Shown in pieces: positions 42,360 through 51,346 of a DNA stretch of 64,000 bases. The notes under the pieces are model-generated. The model saw only the letters and a program-made list of their open reading frames with translations, was not told the origin of the DNA and did not search any database. The stretch comes from Micromonospora okii. Lineage in GTDB: Bacteria > Actinomycetota > Actinomycetes > Mycobacteriales > Micromonosporaceae. Positions within the stretch are counted from its first letter, which is position 1. Each line of letters begins with the position of its first letter. A program made the position numbers and the translations under genes. Location: contig NZ_BBZF01000022.1 in assembly GCF_020884795.1 (NCBI RefSeq), forward strand, positions 124,001 through 188,000. The letters run 5' to 3'.

Positions 42360-42833
42360 TCACGGGGCCGCCGGCGGCGGCGGGAGTTCGGCCACCCGGC
42401 CGTAGAACTGGAGGATCTCGGCGATCACCCGCTCGTAGTCGTCGAGGGCGAGGGGCTTGGTGACGTAGGCGTTGGCGTGCGTGCTGTAGCTGGTCAGCAC
42501 GTCCGTGTCCATGGCGGAGGTGGTCAGCATCACCACCGGGATCGCCTTGAGCTGCGCGTCGGCCTTGACGGCGGCGAGGACCGCCCGGCCGTTCATGCGC
42601 GGCATGTTCAGGTCGAGCAGGATCAGGTCGGGGCGGGCCGCCTCGGCGTGCGGGCCCTCGCGGCGCAGGAACGCCATCGCCTCGACCCCGTCGGGGGCGT
42701 GCTCCAGCTCGACGTCGAGGTGGTGGGCGTCGAGGGCGGCCCGGACGAGCGCCACGTCGGCGGGGTCGTCCTCCACCAGGAGCACCCGTAGCGCGGCGGG
42801 GCGGGCTCGGGGGGCCTCTCCGGTAGTGGTCAC
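42360..42833 (-). CDS. Single-domain response regulator (Rcp1-like)
   Basis: 157 residues consisting of one receiver domain: VLLVEDDPADVALVRAALDAH with the acidic pair Glu21-Asp22, ILLDLNMPRMNG with phospho-acceptor Asp74, VVMLTTSAMDTDVLTSYSTHANAYVTKPL with the conserved Thr/Ser and Lys. The C-terminus is a short Pro-rich tail. The extended loop (LRREGPHAEAARPDL) and the DPAD start are typical of Rcp1-type regulators that pair with phytochrome-like or other histidine kinases. No kinase gene is in view. I picked GTG 42833; the frame extends upstream without a good site. Confidence 0.9.
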   Translation of the reverse strand: MTTTGEAPRARPAALRVLLVEDDPADVALVRAALDAHHLDVELEHAPDGVEAMAFLRREGPHAEAARPDLILLDLNMPRMNGRAVLAAVKADAQLKAIPVVMLTTSAMDTDVLTSYSTHANAYVTKPLALDDYERVIAEILQFYGRVAELPPPPAAP

Positions 42834-43066
42834 GGGCGAATAGTACGGCCCGTGGCTCCGCCGGCCCGCCCCGTGACGCCCGGCACGCTCAGATACCGCT
42901 TGTTGCAAATGATGGGCAATTACGGAAGACTGGCGTTAGTGGCGGCGTCCCGGTGATCCGTATTCTCGCCCGGGGCGCGGGGCCGCTCGCGGCGGGGCCG
43001 GGTCCGGCACCTTCGACCGGCGACGCCGGTCGTCGTACCGCAGCAGGCACCACCGGGGAGCATGTC
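42834..43066. other. 233-bp divergent intergenic region
   Basis: Between the leftward response regulator and the rightward ABC operon. It holds the promoters of both by position. A relatively AT-rich stretch (TTGTTGCAAATGATGGGCAATTACGG, ~42900-42925) is the likeliest promoter core, but no clean -35/-10 pair can be assigned. Confidence 0.3.
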
Positions 43067-44662
43067 ATGGGCAGGCCCGTCTCCATTCGCGTGACGGCGG
43101 CGGCCGTCGCCGGCGTCCTGGCCCTGGCGGGCTGTTCGTCCTCCGCGACCCCGCAGGGCGGCGGCGGCCGGGCCGGCACCCTCGTCGTGGCGACGGCGGT
43201 CGAGCCGGACACGCTGAACCCGATCCTCAACTACGGCGTCGACGGCGCCTCGCTGATTTTCGACGGGCTGGTCTCCCGAGACGCCCGCAACGAGCTGGTG
43301 CCCGCGCTGGCCCGCGAGGTGCCGACGGTGTCGGCGGACGGCAAGAAGGTCACCGCCCGGCTGCGCGACGGGGCGCTGTTCCACGACGGCAGCCCGGTCA
43401 CCGCGCAGGACGTGGTCTTCACCTACCGGGCGGTGCTCGACCCGAAGATCGACTCGACGCTCCGCTCCGACCTGGACATGCTCGCCTCGGTCGACGCCCC
43501 CGACGCCACGACCGTCGTGTTCACCCTCAAGTACGCCTACGCGCCGTTCCTGCAACGGCTGGCGCTGGGCATCGTGCCGGCCAAGGCGCTGGCCGGTCAG
43601 GACATCAACAAGGCCGAGTTCAACCGCAGGCCGGTGGGCAGCGGCCCGTACCGGGTGACGTCGTGGACCCCCGGCGACCGGCTCGTGCTCGCCGCCAACG
43701 AGACGTACTGGGGCGGCAAGCCCGCCAACGCGGGCGTCGTCGTGGCGTTCGTCGCCGACGACAACGTCCGCGCGCAGCGCGCCCGGGCGGGGGAGTTCGA
43801 CGCGGCCGAGCTGGCCCCGAAGCTGGCCGCCGGGTTCGACGGCCTGGCCGGCTACCGGGTGCACCAGGTGTCGACCGCCGACTACCGGGGCGTGATGCTG
43901 CCGATGGGGAACCCGGTCACCGGCGACCCGGCGGTGCGGCGGGCGCTGAACGTGGCGGTGGACCGCGCGGCGATGGTGGCCGGCGTGCTCGGCGGGGCGG
44001 GGGAGCCCGCCTTCGGGCCGGTCCCGCCGTCGTCGGCGTTCGCCGAGCCGTCGATCGTCGGCAAGGCCGGAGCCGACGTGGCCGCCGCCGCCGGGCTCCT
44101 CGACGCGGCCGGCTGGCGGCCCGGCCCCGACGGCATCCGGGCCAAGAACGGGCGGCAGGCGGCGTTCGCGCTGATGTACCCGGCCGGCGACAGCCTGCGC
44201 AAGGAACTCGCCCTCGCCGTGACCGCCGACGCGAAGAAGGTCGGCATCAGGATCACCCCGGAGGGGCTCACCTGGGACGCCATCACCCCCCGGATGGGCC
44301 GGGACGCGCTGGCGATGGGCTACGGCACCCCGTACGACCCGGACTTCATCACCTACAAGCTGTTCAACTCCGCCTTCGCCGCCCAGGGCTTCTTCAACCC
44401 CGGCTCCTACCGCTCGGCCGTGGCGGACAAGGCGCTGAACGACGGGCGCGACAACGCCGACCCGGCCACCCGCACCGCCGCCTACGCCACCTTCCAGAAG
44501 CAGATCGCCGCCGACGTGCCGTGGATCTTCCTCACCTACCTGCGGCACACCTACGTCGTCCGCGACACCGTCACCGGGGTCACCCCCCGCGTCGAGCCCC
44601 ACGAGCACGACGTGGCCAACAGCCTGTGGTGGAACATCCACACCTGGACGCGCAAGTCGTGA
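43067..44662 (+). CDS. ABC transporter substrate-binding lipoprotein (family 5, DppA/NikA type)
   Basis: 531 residues. A lipoprotein signal (VTAAAVAGVLALAGCSS) puts the lipid-anchored Cys near residue 23. The body is SBP_bac_5: VVATAVEPDTLNPILNYGVDG, GALFHDGSPVTAQDVVFTYRAVLD, NRRPVGSGPYRVTSWTPGDRLVLAANETYWGGKPANAGVVV, RRALNVAVDRAAMV and YGTPYDPDFITYKLF. The family binds oligopeptides, nickel chelates or opines. A C-terminal EPHEHD could hint at metal, but the substrate cannot be read. GGGGAG precedes the ATG. It is first of five coupled genes. Confidence 0.93.
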   Translation: MGRPVSIRVTAAAVAGVLALAGCSSSATPQGGGGRAGTLVVATAVEPDTLNPILNYGVDGASLIFDGLVSRDARNELVPALAREVPTVSADGKKVTARLRDGALFHDGSPVTAQDVVFTYRAVLDPKIDSTLRSDLDMLASVDAPDATTVVFTLKYAYAPFLQRLALGIVPAKALAGQDINKAEFNRRPVGSGPYRVTSWTPGDRLVLAANETYWGGKPANAGVVVAFVADDNVRAQRARAGEFDAAELAPKLAAGFDGLAGYRVHQVSTADYRGVMLPMGNPVTGDPAVRRALNVAVDRAAMVAGVLGGAGEPAFGPVPPSSAFAEPSIVGKAGADVAAAAGLLDAAGWRPGPDGIRAKNGRQAAFALMYPAGDSLRKELALAVTADAKKVGIRITPEGLTWDAITPRMGRDALAMGYGTPYDPDFITYKLFNSAFAAQGFFNPGSYRSAVADKALNDGRDNADPATRTAAYATFQKQIAADVPWIFLTYLRHTYVVRDTVTGVTPRVEPHEHDVANSLWWNIHTWTRKS

Positions 44663-45723
44663 CCGCGACCACGCCGGACGGCGACGCCCGACCGGCCACG
44701 CCCGACGCACCGGCGTCCCCGCCGCGCGCGCGGCGCCGCTCCCGTCGGCTGGCCGGCGCGGGCGCCGTCGTCCGCCGCCGGCTGCTGGTCGCCGTCCCGG
44801 TCCTCGCCGCCACCAGCCTCGGGATGTTCGCCCTCGGCGCGGCCTCGCCGATCGACCCCGCCCAGCAGTACGCGGGCGCGGCGGCGTTCACCACCAGCGA
44901 GGAGAACCTGGCGCAGATCCGCGCCAACTGGGGCGTCGACGACCCCCTGCCCGTGCAGTACGCCCGCTGGGTCGGCAACCTCCTCCGGGGCGACCTGGGC
45001 TGGTCGACCAGCCGCCACGAGCCGGTCACCTCCGTGCTGGCCGCCCGCGCCGGCTGGACCCTGCTGCTCGTCGGCGCGGCCCTCGCCCTCGTCCTGCTGG
45101 CGAGCCTGCTGCTGGGCACCCTCGCGGCGTACCGGCGGGGCGGCTGGTTCGACCGGGCCCTGCGGGCCGGCGCGTACGCCGTGCAGTCGATGCCCGTGTT
45201 CTGGCTCGGCCTGGCCGCGATCGCCCTGTTCGCCCTCACCCTCGGCTGGCTGCCCGCCGGCGGGCTCACCGACGTCACCGCCACCGGCACCGACCCGGTC
45301 GACGTGGCCCGGCACCTGATCCTGCCCGTCGGCGTGCTGGCCGTGTCCCAGGCCCCGTGGTTCGTGCTGTTCATCCGCGACGCGGTCGCCGACAGCCTGC
45401 GCGACGACCACGTCCTGGCCGCCCGGGCCCGCGGTTTGCCCGGCCGCACCGTGCTGTTCGGCCACGCGCTGCGCACCGCCCTGCTGCCCTTCCTCACCCT
45501 CGTCGGCACCCACCTGCCCGAGCTGGTCGGCGGCGCGCTGCTGGTGGAGACCGTCTTCTCCCTGCCGGGCCTGGGCGCGGTCACCGTCCAGGCGGCGCTG
45601 GGCGCCGACTTCCCGCTGCTGGCCGCGACGACCCTCGTCACCACCGTCGTGGTGCTGGCCGCGAACCTCGCCACCGACCTCGCCTACGCCGCCGCCGATC
45701 CCCGGGTACGCCTCGATGACTGA
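44659..45723 (+). CDS. ABC permease, DppB/NikB type
   Basis: 354 residues. The N-terminal ~45 residues are a Pro/Arg-rich extension. Then comes the first membrane helix (LLVAVPVLAATSLGMFALGAASP), the periplasmic loop (EENLAQIRANWGVDDPLPVQYARWVGNLLRGDLGWSTSRHEPV) that defines the DppB class, and five further helices. The EAA-like loop is VLAARARGLPGRTVLFGHALRTALLPFLTLVG, followed by GGALLVETVFSLPGLGAVTVQAALGADFPLL. The GTG overlaps the stop of the binding-protein gene (GTGA). Confidence 0.95.
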   Translation: MTATTPDGDARPATPDAPASPPRARRRSRRLAGAGAVVRRRLLVAVPVLAATSLGMFALGAASPIDPAQQYAGAAAFTTSEENLAQIRANWGVDDPLPVQYARWVGNLLRGDLGWSTSRHEPVTSVLAARAGWTLLLVGAALALVLLASLLLGTLAAYRRGGWFDRALRAGAYAVQSMPVFWLGLAAIALFALTLGWLPAGGLTDVTATGTDPVDVARHLILPVGVLAVSQAPWFVLFIRDAVADSLRDDHVLAARARGLPGRTVLFGHALRTALLPFLTLVGTHLPELVGGALLVETVFSLPGLGAVTVQAALGADFPLLAATTLVTTVVVLAANLATDLAYAAADPRVRLDD

Positions 45724-46594
45724 CCTCGCCCTGCCCACCACCACCCGCAGGCCCCGTCGGTCGAGGCGACGCCCGGGCCGCCTCGGGTCCCTCGTCGCCG
45801 CGACGGTGCTCGGCGCGGCGGTCGCCGCCTGCCTGCTCGCCCCCGTCCTCTGGCCCCTCGACCAGAGCGCCGTCGACCTGGGCAGCACCCGGCTCGCCCC
45901 GTCGCCCGCGCACCCGGCCGGCACCGACGACCTGGGCCGCGACGTCGCCCTGCGCAGCCTCTACGGCCTGCGCGTCTCCCTGCTCGTCGGCGCGGTCGCC
46001 GCGCTGGTCGCCGCCGTCATCGGCGGCCTCGTCGGCGCGGTCGCCGGCACCCTCGGCGGGTGGGTCGACCGGGCGCTGATGCGCGTGGTCGACACCGTCG
46101 CGGCGCTGCCCCACCTGCTGCTGGGCATCTTCGTCGTGGCGATGCTGCGCCCCGGCATCGGCGCCGTGATCCTCTCCGTCGGGCTCACCCACTGGCTGTC
46201 GACCGCCCGCATCGTCCGCTCCGAGCTGCTCAGCCTGCGCACCCGGCCGTTCGTCGACGCGGCGATCTCCGGCGGCGCGAGCCGCGCCCGCGTGCTCACC
46301 CGCCACCTGCTCCCGCACGTCCTGCCCCGGCTTGCCCTGGCGACCACGCTGATGGTCCCGCACGCCGTGTGGCACGAGACCGCCCTGTCCTTCCTCGGTC
46401 TCGGCCTGCCCCCGCACCTGGCGTCCATCGGCAACATGATCAGCGACGGTCAGCGCTCGCTGCTCACCGGCGCCTGGTGGGCCAGCATCGTCCCCGGCCT
46501 GCTCCTCGTCGCCGTCACCCTCGCCCTGGCCACCCTCACCGGCCGGTGGCGCGAGCGCCTCGACCCCCGCGTCCGAGCGGAGCTGCACCTGTGA
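45716..46594 (+). CDS. ABC permease, DppC/NikC type
   Basis: 292 residues overlapping the previous gene by 8 bases. A basic N-terminus is followed by a membrane helix (LVAATVLGAAVAACLLAPVLWPL), then HPAGTDDLGRDVALRSLYGLRVSLLVG, the hallmark of DppC proteins. The EAA loop is FVDAAISGGASRARVLTRHLLPHVLPRLALATTLMVPHAV, and FLGLGLPPHLASIGNMISDGQ also fits. It pairs with the preceding permease to form the transmembrane channel. Confidence 0.95.
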   Translation: MTDLALPTTTRRPRRSRRRPGRLGSLVAATVLGAAVAACLLAPVLWPLDQSAVDLGSTRLAPSPAHPAGTDDLGRDVALRSLYGLRVSLLVGAVAALVAAVIGGLVGAVAGTLGGWVDRALMRVVDTVAALPHLLLGIFVVAMLRPGIGAVILSVGLTHWLSTARIVRSELLSLRTRPFVDAAISGGASRARVLTRHLLPHVLPRLALATTLMVPHAVWHETALSFLGLGLPPHLASIGNMISDGQRSLLTGAWWASIVPGLLLVAVTLALATLTGRWRERLDPRVRAELHL

Positions 46595-47601
46595 CCACCG
46601 CCGCGCCCAGCACCGCGCCCACCACCGACTCGACGCACCGGCCCGCCCTGCTGGAGGTCGACGGGCTGACCGTCCGCTTCCACCTGCGCGACGCCGTGGT
46701 GCACGCCGTCACCGACCTGAGCCTGCTCGTCCGCCCGGGTGAGCTCCTCGCCGTGGTGGGGGAGTCCGGGTGCGGCAAGTCGGTGCTCGCCCACGCCCTG
46801 CTCGGCCTGCTGCCCGGCAACGCCACCGTGACCGGTCGCGCCCACCTGCGCCCCCCGGGCGCGGCACCGCTCGACCTGCTCGACTGCGGCGAGCGACGCC
46901 TCGCCCGCGAGGTGCGCGGTCGACTCGTCGGGCTGGTGCCGCAGAGCCCCGCCACCGCGCTGACCCCGGTGCGCACCGGCCGCCGCCAGGTGGAGGAGAC
47001 CCTGCGGGCGCACGGCCACCCCCGCCGCGACGCCCCCGTGCTGGCCGATCGGCTCGCCGCCGAGGTCGGCCTCGACCCCGCCGACCTCGACCACTACCCC
47101 CACGAGCTCTCCGGCGGCATGGCCCAGCGCCTGGTGACCGCCCTCGCCCTCGCCCCCGACCCGCCGCTGCTGGTCGCCGACGAGCCCACCACCGGCCTCG
47201 ACCGCCCCCTGGTCGACCACACCCTCGACCTGCTGCGCCGCCGCTGCGACGCCGGCGGCGCGGTCCTGCTCATCACCCACGACCTGGCCGCCGCGCAGCG
47301 GGTGGCCGACACCGTCGCCGTCATGTACGCCAGCCGCGTCGTGGAGCGCCGGCCCGCCGACGCGCTGTACGCCGCCCCGGCCCACCCCTACACCGCCGGG
47401 CTGCTCGACGCGCTGCCCGAGCGGGCCTTCCGGCCCGTCCCCGGGCACCCGCCGATGCTCACCGCCCTGCCCGACGGCTGCGCCTTCGCCCCGCGCTGCG
47501 ACCGCGCCACCGACGTCTGCCGCACCCCGCCCGCCCCCGAGCCGCGCGGGCCGGGCCGGGTCGCCTGCCACCACCCGCTGCTCCCGGGAGCACCCGCATG
47601 A
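46591..47601 (+). CDS. ABC ATPase, DppD/NikD type
   Basis: 336 residues. Walker A is GESGCGKSVLAHALLGLLPG, the Q-loop is LVPQSPATALTPV, the signature ELSGGMAQRL is preceded by DHYPH, and Walker B is LLVADEPTTGLD. The C-terminal oligopeptide/dipeptide-transporter extension contains the expected cysteines (LPDGCAFAPRCDRATDVCRT) for an iron-sulfur or disulfide motif. The GTG overlaps the permease stop (GTGA). Confidence 0.95.
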   Translation: MTTAAPSTAPTTDSTHRPALLEVDGLTVRFHLRDAVVHAVTDLSLLVRPGELLAVVGESGCGKSVLAHALLGLLPGNATVTGRAHLRPPGAAPLDLLDCGERRLAREVRGRLVGLVPQSPATALTPVRTGRRQVEETLRAHGHPRRDAPVLADRLAAEVGLDPADLDHYPHELSGGMAQRLVTALALAPDPPLLVADEPTTGLDRPLVDHTLDLLRRRCDAGGAVLLITHDLAAAQRVADTVAVMYASRVVERRPADALYAAPAHPYTAGLLDALPERAFRPVPGHPPMLTALPDGCAFAPRCDRATDVCRTPPAPEPRGPGRVACHHPLLPGAPA

Positions 47602-48269
47602 CCGCCACCGCGCTCGCCGCCCACGGGGTCAGCGTCTCCTACGGCCACCGGCGTGTCCTCGACCGCGTCGACCTGCGCGTCAGCGGCGGCGAGACGGTCG
47701 GGCTGCGGGGGCCGTCGGGCAGCGGCAAGTCCACGCTCGCCCGGGTCCTCGCGCTGCTGCACGCCCCCGACGCCGGGCACGTCACCCTCGACGGCCAGCG
47801 GGTCGCGGGGGCGCGGCACCGGCTGCCGGCCGCCCTGCGCACCCGCGTCGCGGTCCTCTTCCAGAGCCCCCGCGCCGCGACCGACCCCCGGCTCAGCCTC
47901 GCGGACATCATCGCCGAGCCGCTGCGGGCCACCGGAACCCCGGTGGAGCAGGCGCGGGCCCGGGCGGCGGAGCTGGCCGACCTGGCCGGTCTCACCCCGG
48001 ACCTGCTCGCCCGCCGGCCGCACGCGGTCAGCGACGGGCAACTGCAACGCGCCTGCCTCGCGCGTGCCCTCGTCCACCAGCCCGCCTTCCTGCTCTGCGA
48101 CGAGGCCACCGCGATGCTCGACGCCTCCACCCAGGCCCACCTCGCCGCCGTCGTCACCGACTACCAGCGGCGGCACGACGCCGGGGTCCTGCTCATCACC
48201 CACGACCCGGCGCTGATGTCCCGCTGGGCCACCCGCGTCGTCGACCTCCCGGTCCCGCCGCGCCCCTGA
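47598..48269 (+). CDS. ABC ATPase, DppF/NikE type (short)
   Basis: 223 residues. Walker A is GPSGSGKSTLARVLALLHAP, the Q-loop is VAVLFQSPRAATDP, and Walker B is FLLCDEATAMLDASTQ. The ABC signature is VSDGQLQRACLARAL, with S-D-G-Q in place of S-G-G-Q, a tolerated change. It lacks the C-terminal extension of full DppF proteins and is about 100 residues shorter. That is common when the partner ATPase carries it. The ATG overlaps the stop of the preceding gene (ATGA). Confidence 0.93.
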   Translation: MTATALAAHGVSVSYGHRRVLDRVDLRVSGGETVGLRGPSGSGKSTLARVLALLHAPDAGHVTLDGQRVAGARHRLPAALRTRVAVLFQSPRAATDPRLSLADIIAEPLRATGTPVEQARARAAELADLAGLTPDLLARRPHAVSDGQLQRACLARALVHQPAFLLCDEATAMLDASTQAHLAAVVTDYQRRHDAGVLLITHDPALMSRWATRVVDLPVPPRP

Positions 48270-48397
48270 ACGCGACCGGACCGGCCACGCCCGCGCGACC
48301 GACCTGGCTGCCCGCCGGCGGCGCCTCCGGGGCCGTTGCCGCCGCCGTCAGCGCCTGCCGGTCTCGCCGCTGTCGTTACCCGCCGGCCCCGCCGCCG

Positions 48398-49564
48398 TCA
48401 GTGCCGCGCGGCGGGCGCGGGCCGGGGGATCGTCCGGGCGGAGCCGGGCCGGCGCAGGACGAGAGCGGCGACGCCGCCCGCCGGGATGAGCAGCCAGCAG
48501 GAGAGCAGCCGGTAGACCAGCACGGCCGCCGTGGCGCTGATCGCGGTCGCGCCCCAGGCGGTGAGGCCCGCGACCAGGGCGGTCTCGATGACGCCGATGC
48601 CACCGGGGGTCAGCGGGACCTGGCGGACGATCTGCACGCCGAGGTAGATGCCGGCCAGGGTGAACAGGTCGACGGGCAGGCCCAGGGCGCGGGCACAGGC
48701 GGCCAGGCAGAACAGGTCGGTCAGCCAGTTCGCCGTGGCGTAGCCGACGACCACCCACCAGTCGCGGGCGCGCAGGCTCGCGCCGGCGCGCCAGGCGTCG
48801 CGGGCAGAGGCGAGCAGGCCGCGCAGCCAGCGGGCCAGGGGGCCCCGGTGGGTGGCGGGCGCGGCCTCGGTCGGCTCGTCGGTGAGGCGGCGGCCGAGGG
48901 CCACGGCGGCGCCGGTCAGCGCGACGAGGGCCGCGACGACGACCAGCGGACGCCAGGTCAGCGACACCGTGGAGCTGTACGTGAGCAGGACGGCCCCGCC
49001 GCCGACGTACATGAGGGCCAGGCCGCCGATGGAGGCGAGGCCGGAGACGATCGCGCAGACCGCGCCGATCTCGCGCGGGGCCCCGGCCCGCTCGTACTCG
49101 CGGATCGCGTAGCCGGTGGAGACCGCCGCGCCGGCCGGCACCGAGATCGAGATGGCCGTACGGGCGAGGGTGATCGCCATGAGGCGGCGTCGGCGGACGC
49201 GCACGCCGAAGGCGGCGACGAGATGCTGCTGCTGCGCGGCGAAGGCGGCGATCGAGGCGGTCTGCAACAGCGCGGCGAGGGCGACCCAGCCGTACCGGGC
49301 GTCGGCGAGGGCGGTGGCGAACTCGCCCGGGTCGGGCAGGCGACCGCGTAGCCCGATCGCGGCGAGGGCGACCACCGAGGCGGCGACGGCGAGCAGGCGC
49401 AGTCGACGGGTGCGCCAGGACCCCGACCGCGCGGTCTCCCCGCTCGGACCGGGGAGCGCCCCGGGCGGGTCGGACGCCGCCACCGCGACGGCGACGCCCG
49501 GCTCGTGCGTCGGCGGGGAGCCCGCCGGCGGCCTCGGCGCGGACGGGGGCGGGGAGCGGCGCAT
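48398..49564 (-). CDS. YbhN/LPG-synthase-TM-type flippase-like membrane protein
   Basis: 388 residues. The polar N-terminus (~50) is followed by about eight hydrophobic helices. Family marks are RYGWVALAALLQTASIAAFAAQQQHLVAAFG, RLMAITLARTAISISVPAGAAVSTGYAIREYERAGAP, the late IYLGVQIVRQVPLTPGGIGVIETALVAGL, and YRLLSCWLLIPAGGVAALVL. This region is the same fold as the transmembrane half of lysyl-phosphatidylglycerol synthase, without its soluble transferase part. Family members are thought to move lipid intermediates. No operon partner is seen, and it converges with the ABC operon. Confidence 0.9.
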   Translation of the reverse strand: MRRSPPPSAPRPPAGSPPTHEPGVAVAVAASDPPGALPGPSGETARSGSWRTRRLRLLAVAASVVALAAIGLRGRLPDPGEFATALADARYGWVALAALLQTASIAAFAAQQQHLVAAFGVRVRRRRLMAITLARTAISISVPAGAAVSTGYAIREYERAGAPREIGAVCAIVSGLASIGGLALMYVGGGAVLLTYSSTVSLTWRPLVVVAALVALTGAAVALGRRLTDEPTEAAPATHRGPLARWLRGLLASARDAWRAGASLRARDWWVVVGYATANWLTDLFCLAACARALGLPVDLFTLAGIYLGVQIVRQVPLTPGGIGVIETALVAGLTAWGATAISATAAVLVYRLLSCWLLIPAGGVAALVLRRPGSARTIPRPAPAARH

Positions 49565-49644
49565 CGCCTGATCCTCGCAAACGCCCGCACGCTCGTGGTC
49601 CCCCTGCCCGGGGCAGGGCCGCGAGGGGGTGGGACGGGTGGTGC

Positions 49645-50823
49645 TCAGGCGCTGCCGTCGGCGGGGAGGGCCGTGCCGGCTGTCGGGCGGCCGGCGTCGG
49701 CGCCCGCCCCGGCGTCGTCGTCCACCTCACCCGGGCCCTCGGCGTCGGATTCCTGCTCGGGCGGGTCGCTGAGCTGTTCGCGCAGGTAGTTCCAGACGAC
49801 GGAGATCAGGGCTGCGGCCGGCACGGCGAGCAGGCTGCCCACGATGCCCGCCAGGCTGCCGCCCAGCGTCACGGCGAGGAGGACCACCGCCGCGTGCAGG
49901 CCGAGGCCGCGGCTCTGCACCATGGGCTGGAACACGTTCCCCTCGAGCTGCTGCACCGCGACGATGATGGCGAGCACGATCAACGCGTCCGTCGGGCCGT
50001 TGGACACCAGGGCGATGAGGACCGCGACGAAGCCGGCGAACAGGGCGCCCACGATGGGCGCGAACGCCGACACGAAGGTCAGCACGGCCAGGGGGAGCAC
50101 CAGCGGCACGCCCACGATCCACAGGCCGAGGCCGATGAAGACGGCGTCGAGCAGGCCGACGAACGCCTGGGACCGCACGAACGCGCCGAGGGTCTCCCAG
50201 CTCCGCTCGGCCACGACCGGCACGTCCACGCGGAGCCGGCCGGGAAGCTGGCGGGTCAGCCAGGGCAGGAACCGTGGGCCGTCCTTGAGGAAGAAGAACA
50301 TGAGGAAGAGCGCGAGGACCGTGGTGACCACGCCGTTGACCACGGTGCCCACCCCGCTGAGCGTGACGGTGACGATGCTGCCGGCGCTGTCCTGCGCCCG
50401 GCCGATCGCCGTGTCGAGCGCCTTGCTGACCTCGTCGTCGCCGATGTTCAGCGGTGGCCCGGAGGCCCACTCGCGAACCTGCTGGATGCCGTTGATCACG
50501 CCGGTGGCCAGGTCGCCGGACTGCGACGCCACCGGCATCGCGATCAGCACCACGGTCCCGGCGGCGAGCAGGAGGAACAGGACGGTGACGACCGACGCGG
50601 CCAGCGCGGGCGGCCACCCGTGCCGGCGCAGGAACCGGACCGGCGGCCAGGTCAGCGTGGTCAGGAGCAGGGCGATCACGAGCGGCCAGACGACCGACCA
50701 CATCCGCCCCAGGGCCCACAGGGCGACGGCGGTCGTCAGCAGGACCAGCAGCACATCCAGGGAGACGCGCGCGGACGTACGCAGCGCGGCCCTGGTCTTC
50801 GTGGGGTTCGGCGTGGCAGACAT
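49645..50823 (-). CDS. AI-2E/PerM-family membrane transporter
   Basis: 392 residues with about eight helices. Diagnostic segments are VVWPLVIALLLTTLTWPPVRFLRRHGWPPALAASVVTVLFLLLAAGTVVLIA, LFLMFFFLKDGPRFLPWLTRQLP, VDVPVVAERSWETLGAFVRSQAFVGLLDAVFIGLGLWIVGVPLVLPLAVLTFVSAFAPIVGALFAG, and PMVQSRGLGLHAAVVLLAVTLGGSLAGIVGSLLAVP. The C-terminal ~50 residues are an acidic tail (EQESDAEGPGEVDDDAGAGAD). Family members export varied small molecules or ions. It is divergent from cstR across a 122-bp gap. Confidence 0.93.
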   Translation of the reverse strand: MSATPNPTKTRAALRTSARVSLDVLLVLLTTAVALWALGRMWSVVWPLVIALLLTTLTWPPVRFLRRHGWPPALAASVVTVLFLLLAAGTVVLIAMPVASQSGDLATGVINGIQQVREWASGPPLNIGDDEVSKALDTAIGRAQDSAGSIVTVTLSGVGTVVNGVVTTVLALFLMFFFLKDGPRFLPWLTRQLPGRLRVDVPVVAERSWETLGAFVRSQAFVGLLDAVFIGLGLWIVGVPLVLPLAVLTFVSAFAPIVGALFAGFVAVLIALVSNGPTDALIVLAIIVAVQQLEGNVFQPMVQSRGLGLHAAVVLLAVTLGGSLAGIVGSLLAVPAAALISVVWNYLREQLSDPPEQESDAEGPGEVDDDAGAGADAGRPTAGTALPADGSA

Positions 50824-50891
50824 CGGAGATCACCCTAGTACCAGTCCGATGCCCGGCGGCGGCCCAGTAGTGGGTGCCAGCCGCGGGAATG

Positions 50892-50909
50892 CATACCCCA
50901 GGGGGTATG
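50892..50909. promoter_or_regulatory. CstR-type operator upstream of cstR
   Basis: CATACCCCAGGGGGTATG is a perfect 8-bp inverted repeat around AG, 36 bases before the cstR ATG. The ATACCCC/GGGGTAT arms match CsoR/CstR-family operators. The same arms recur before the next gene, so CstR probably represses both transcripts. Confidence 0.85.
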
Positions 50910-50945
50910 TTGGAACGGGTGTCGGTGACCAGGAGGGTGGAGGAC

Positions 50946-51215
50946 ATGAAGCTGCGACCGGAGATGACGGGCGACGCGCTGACCCGGCTCAAGCGGGCGC
51001 GCGGGCAGCTCAACGCCGTGATCGAGATGATCGAGGGCGGCGAGGACTGCCGGGAGGCGCTGACCCAGCTCGCCGCCGTGTCCAAGGCGATCGACCGGGC
51101 CGGCTTCAAGATCATTGCCTCCGGGATGCGGCACTGCTCGACCGCGCGGGACGGCGGCGAGCAGCCGGAGATGACGGAAGAGGAGCTCGAGAAGCTGTTC
51201 CTGGCCCTGGCGTGA
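50946..51215 (+). CDS. cstR: CstR-type persulfide-sensing repressor
   Basis: 89 residues of the CsoR/RcnR all-helical family: TGDALTRLKRARGQLNAVIEMIEGGEDCREALTQLAAVSKAIDRAGFKIIASGMRHC. Cys35 and Cys64 are 29 residues apart, as in copper-sensing CsoR and sulfide-sensing CstR. The histidine that CsoR uses four residues before the second Cys is Gly60 here, so copper binding in the CsoR way is unlikely. A persulfide-sensing role fits, and so do the sulfur genes that follow. AGGAGGGTGGAGG precedes the ATG. Palindromic operators lie upstream of this gene and of the next. Confidence 0.92.
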   Translation: MKLRPEMTGDALTRLKRARGQLNAVIEMIEGGEDCREALTQLAAVSKAIDRAGFKIIASGMRHCSTARDGGEQPEMTEEELEKLFLALA

Positions 51216-51307
51216 CCCGCCGGGGCTGACGCCTCGCCCCGCCCGGTGTGTGTTCAGGGCCGGGCGGGGAATGCGTGTGGCCCGACCGGGGCACACGACT
51301 GATCCCT

Positions 51308-51327
51308 GCATACCCCCCGGGGTATGC
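51308..51327. promoter_or_regulatory. CstR-type operator upstream of cstB-like gene
   Basis: GCATACCCCCCGGGGTATGC is a perfect 9-bp inverted repeat around CC, ending 19 bases before the ATG of the dioxygenase gene. It shares its arms with the operator before cstR. Its place right at the translation start region would block transcription when occupied. Confidence 0.87.
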
Positions 51328-51346
51328 GCTACGGAAGGAGTGGAAG

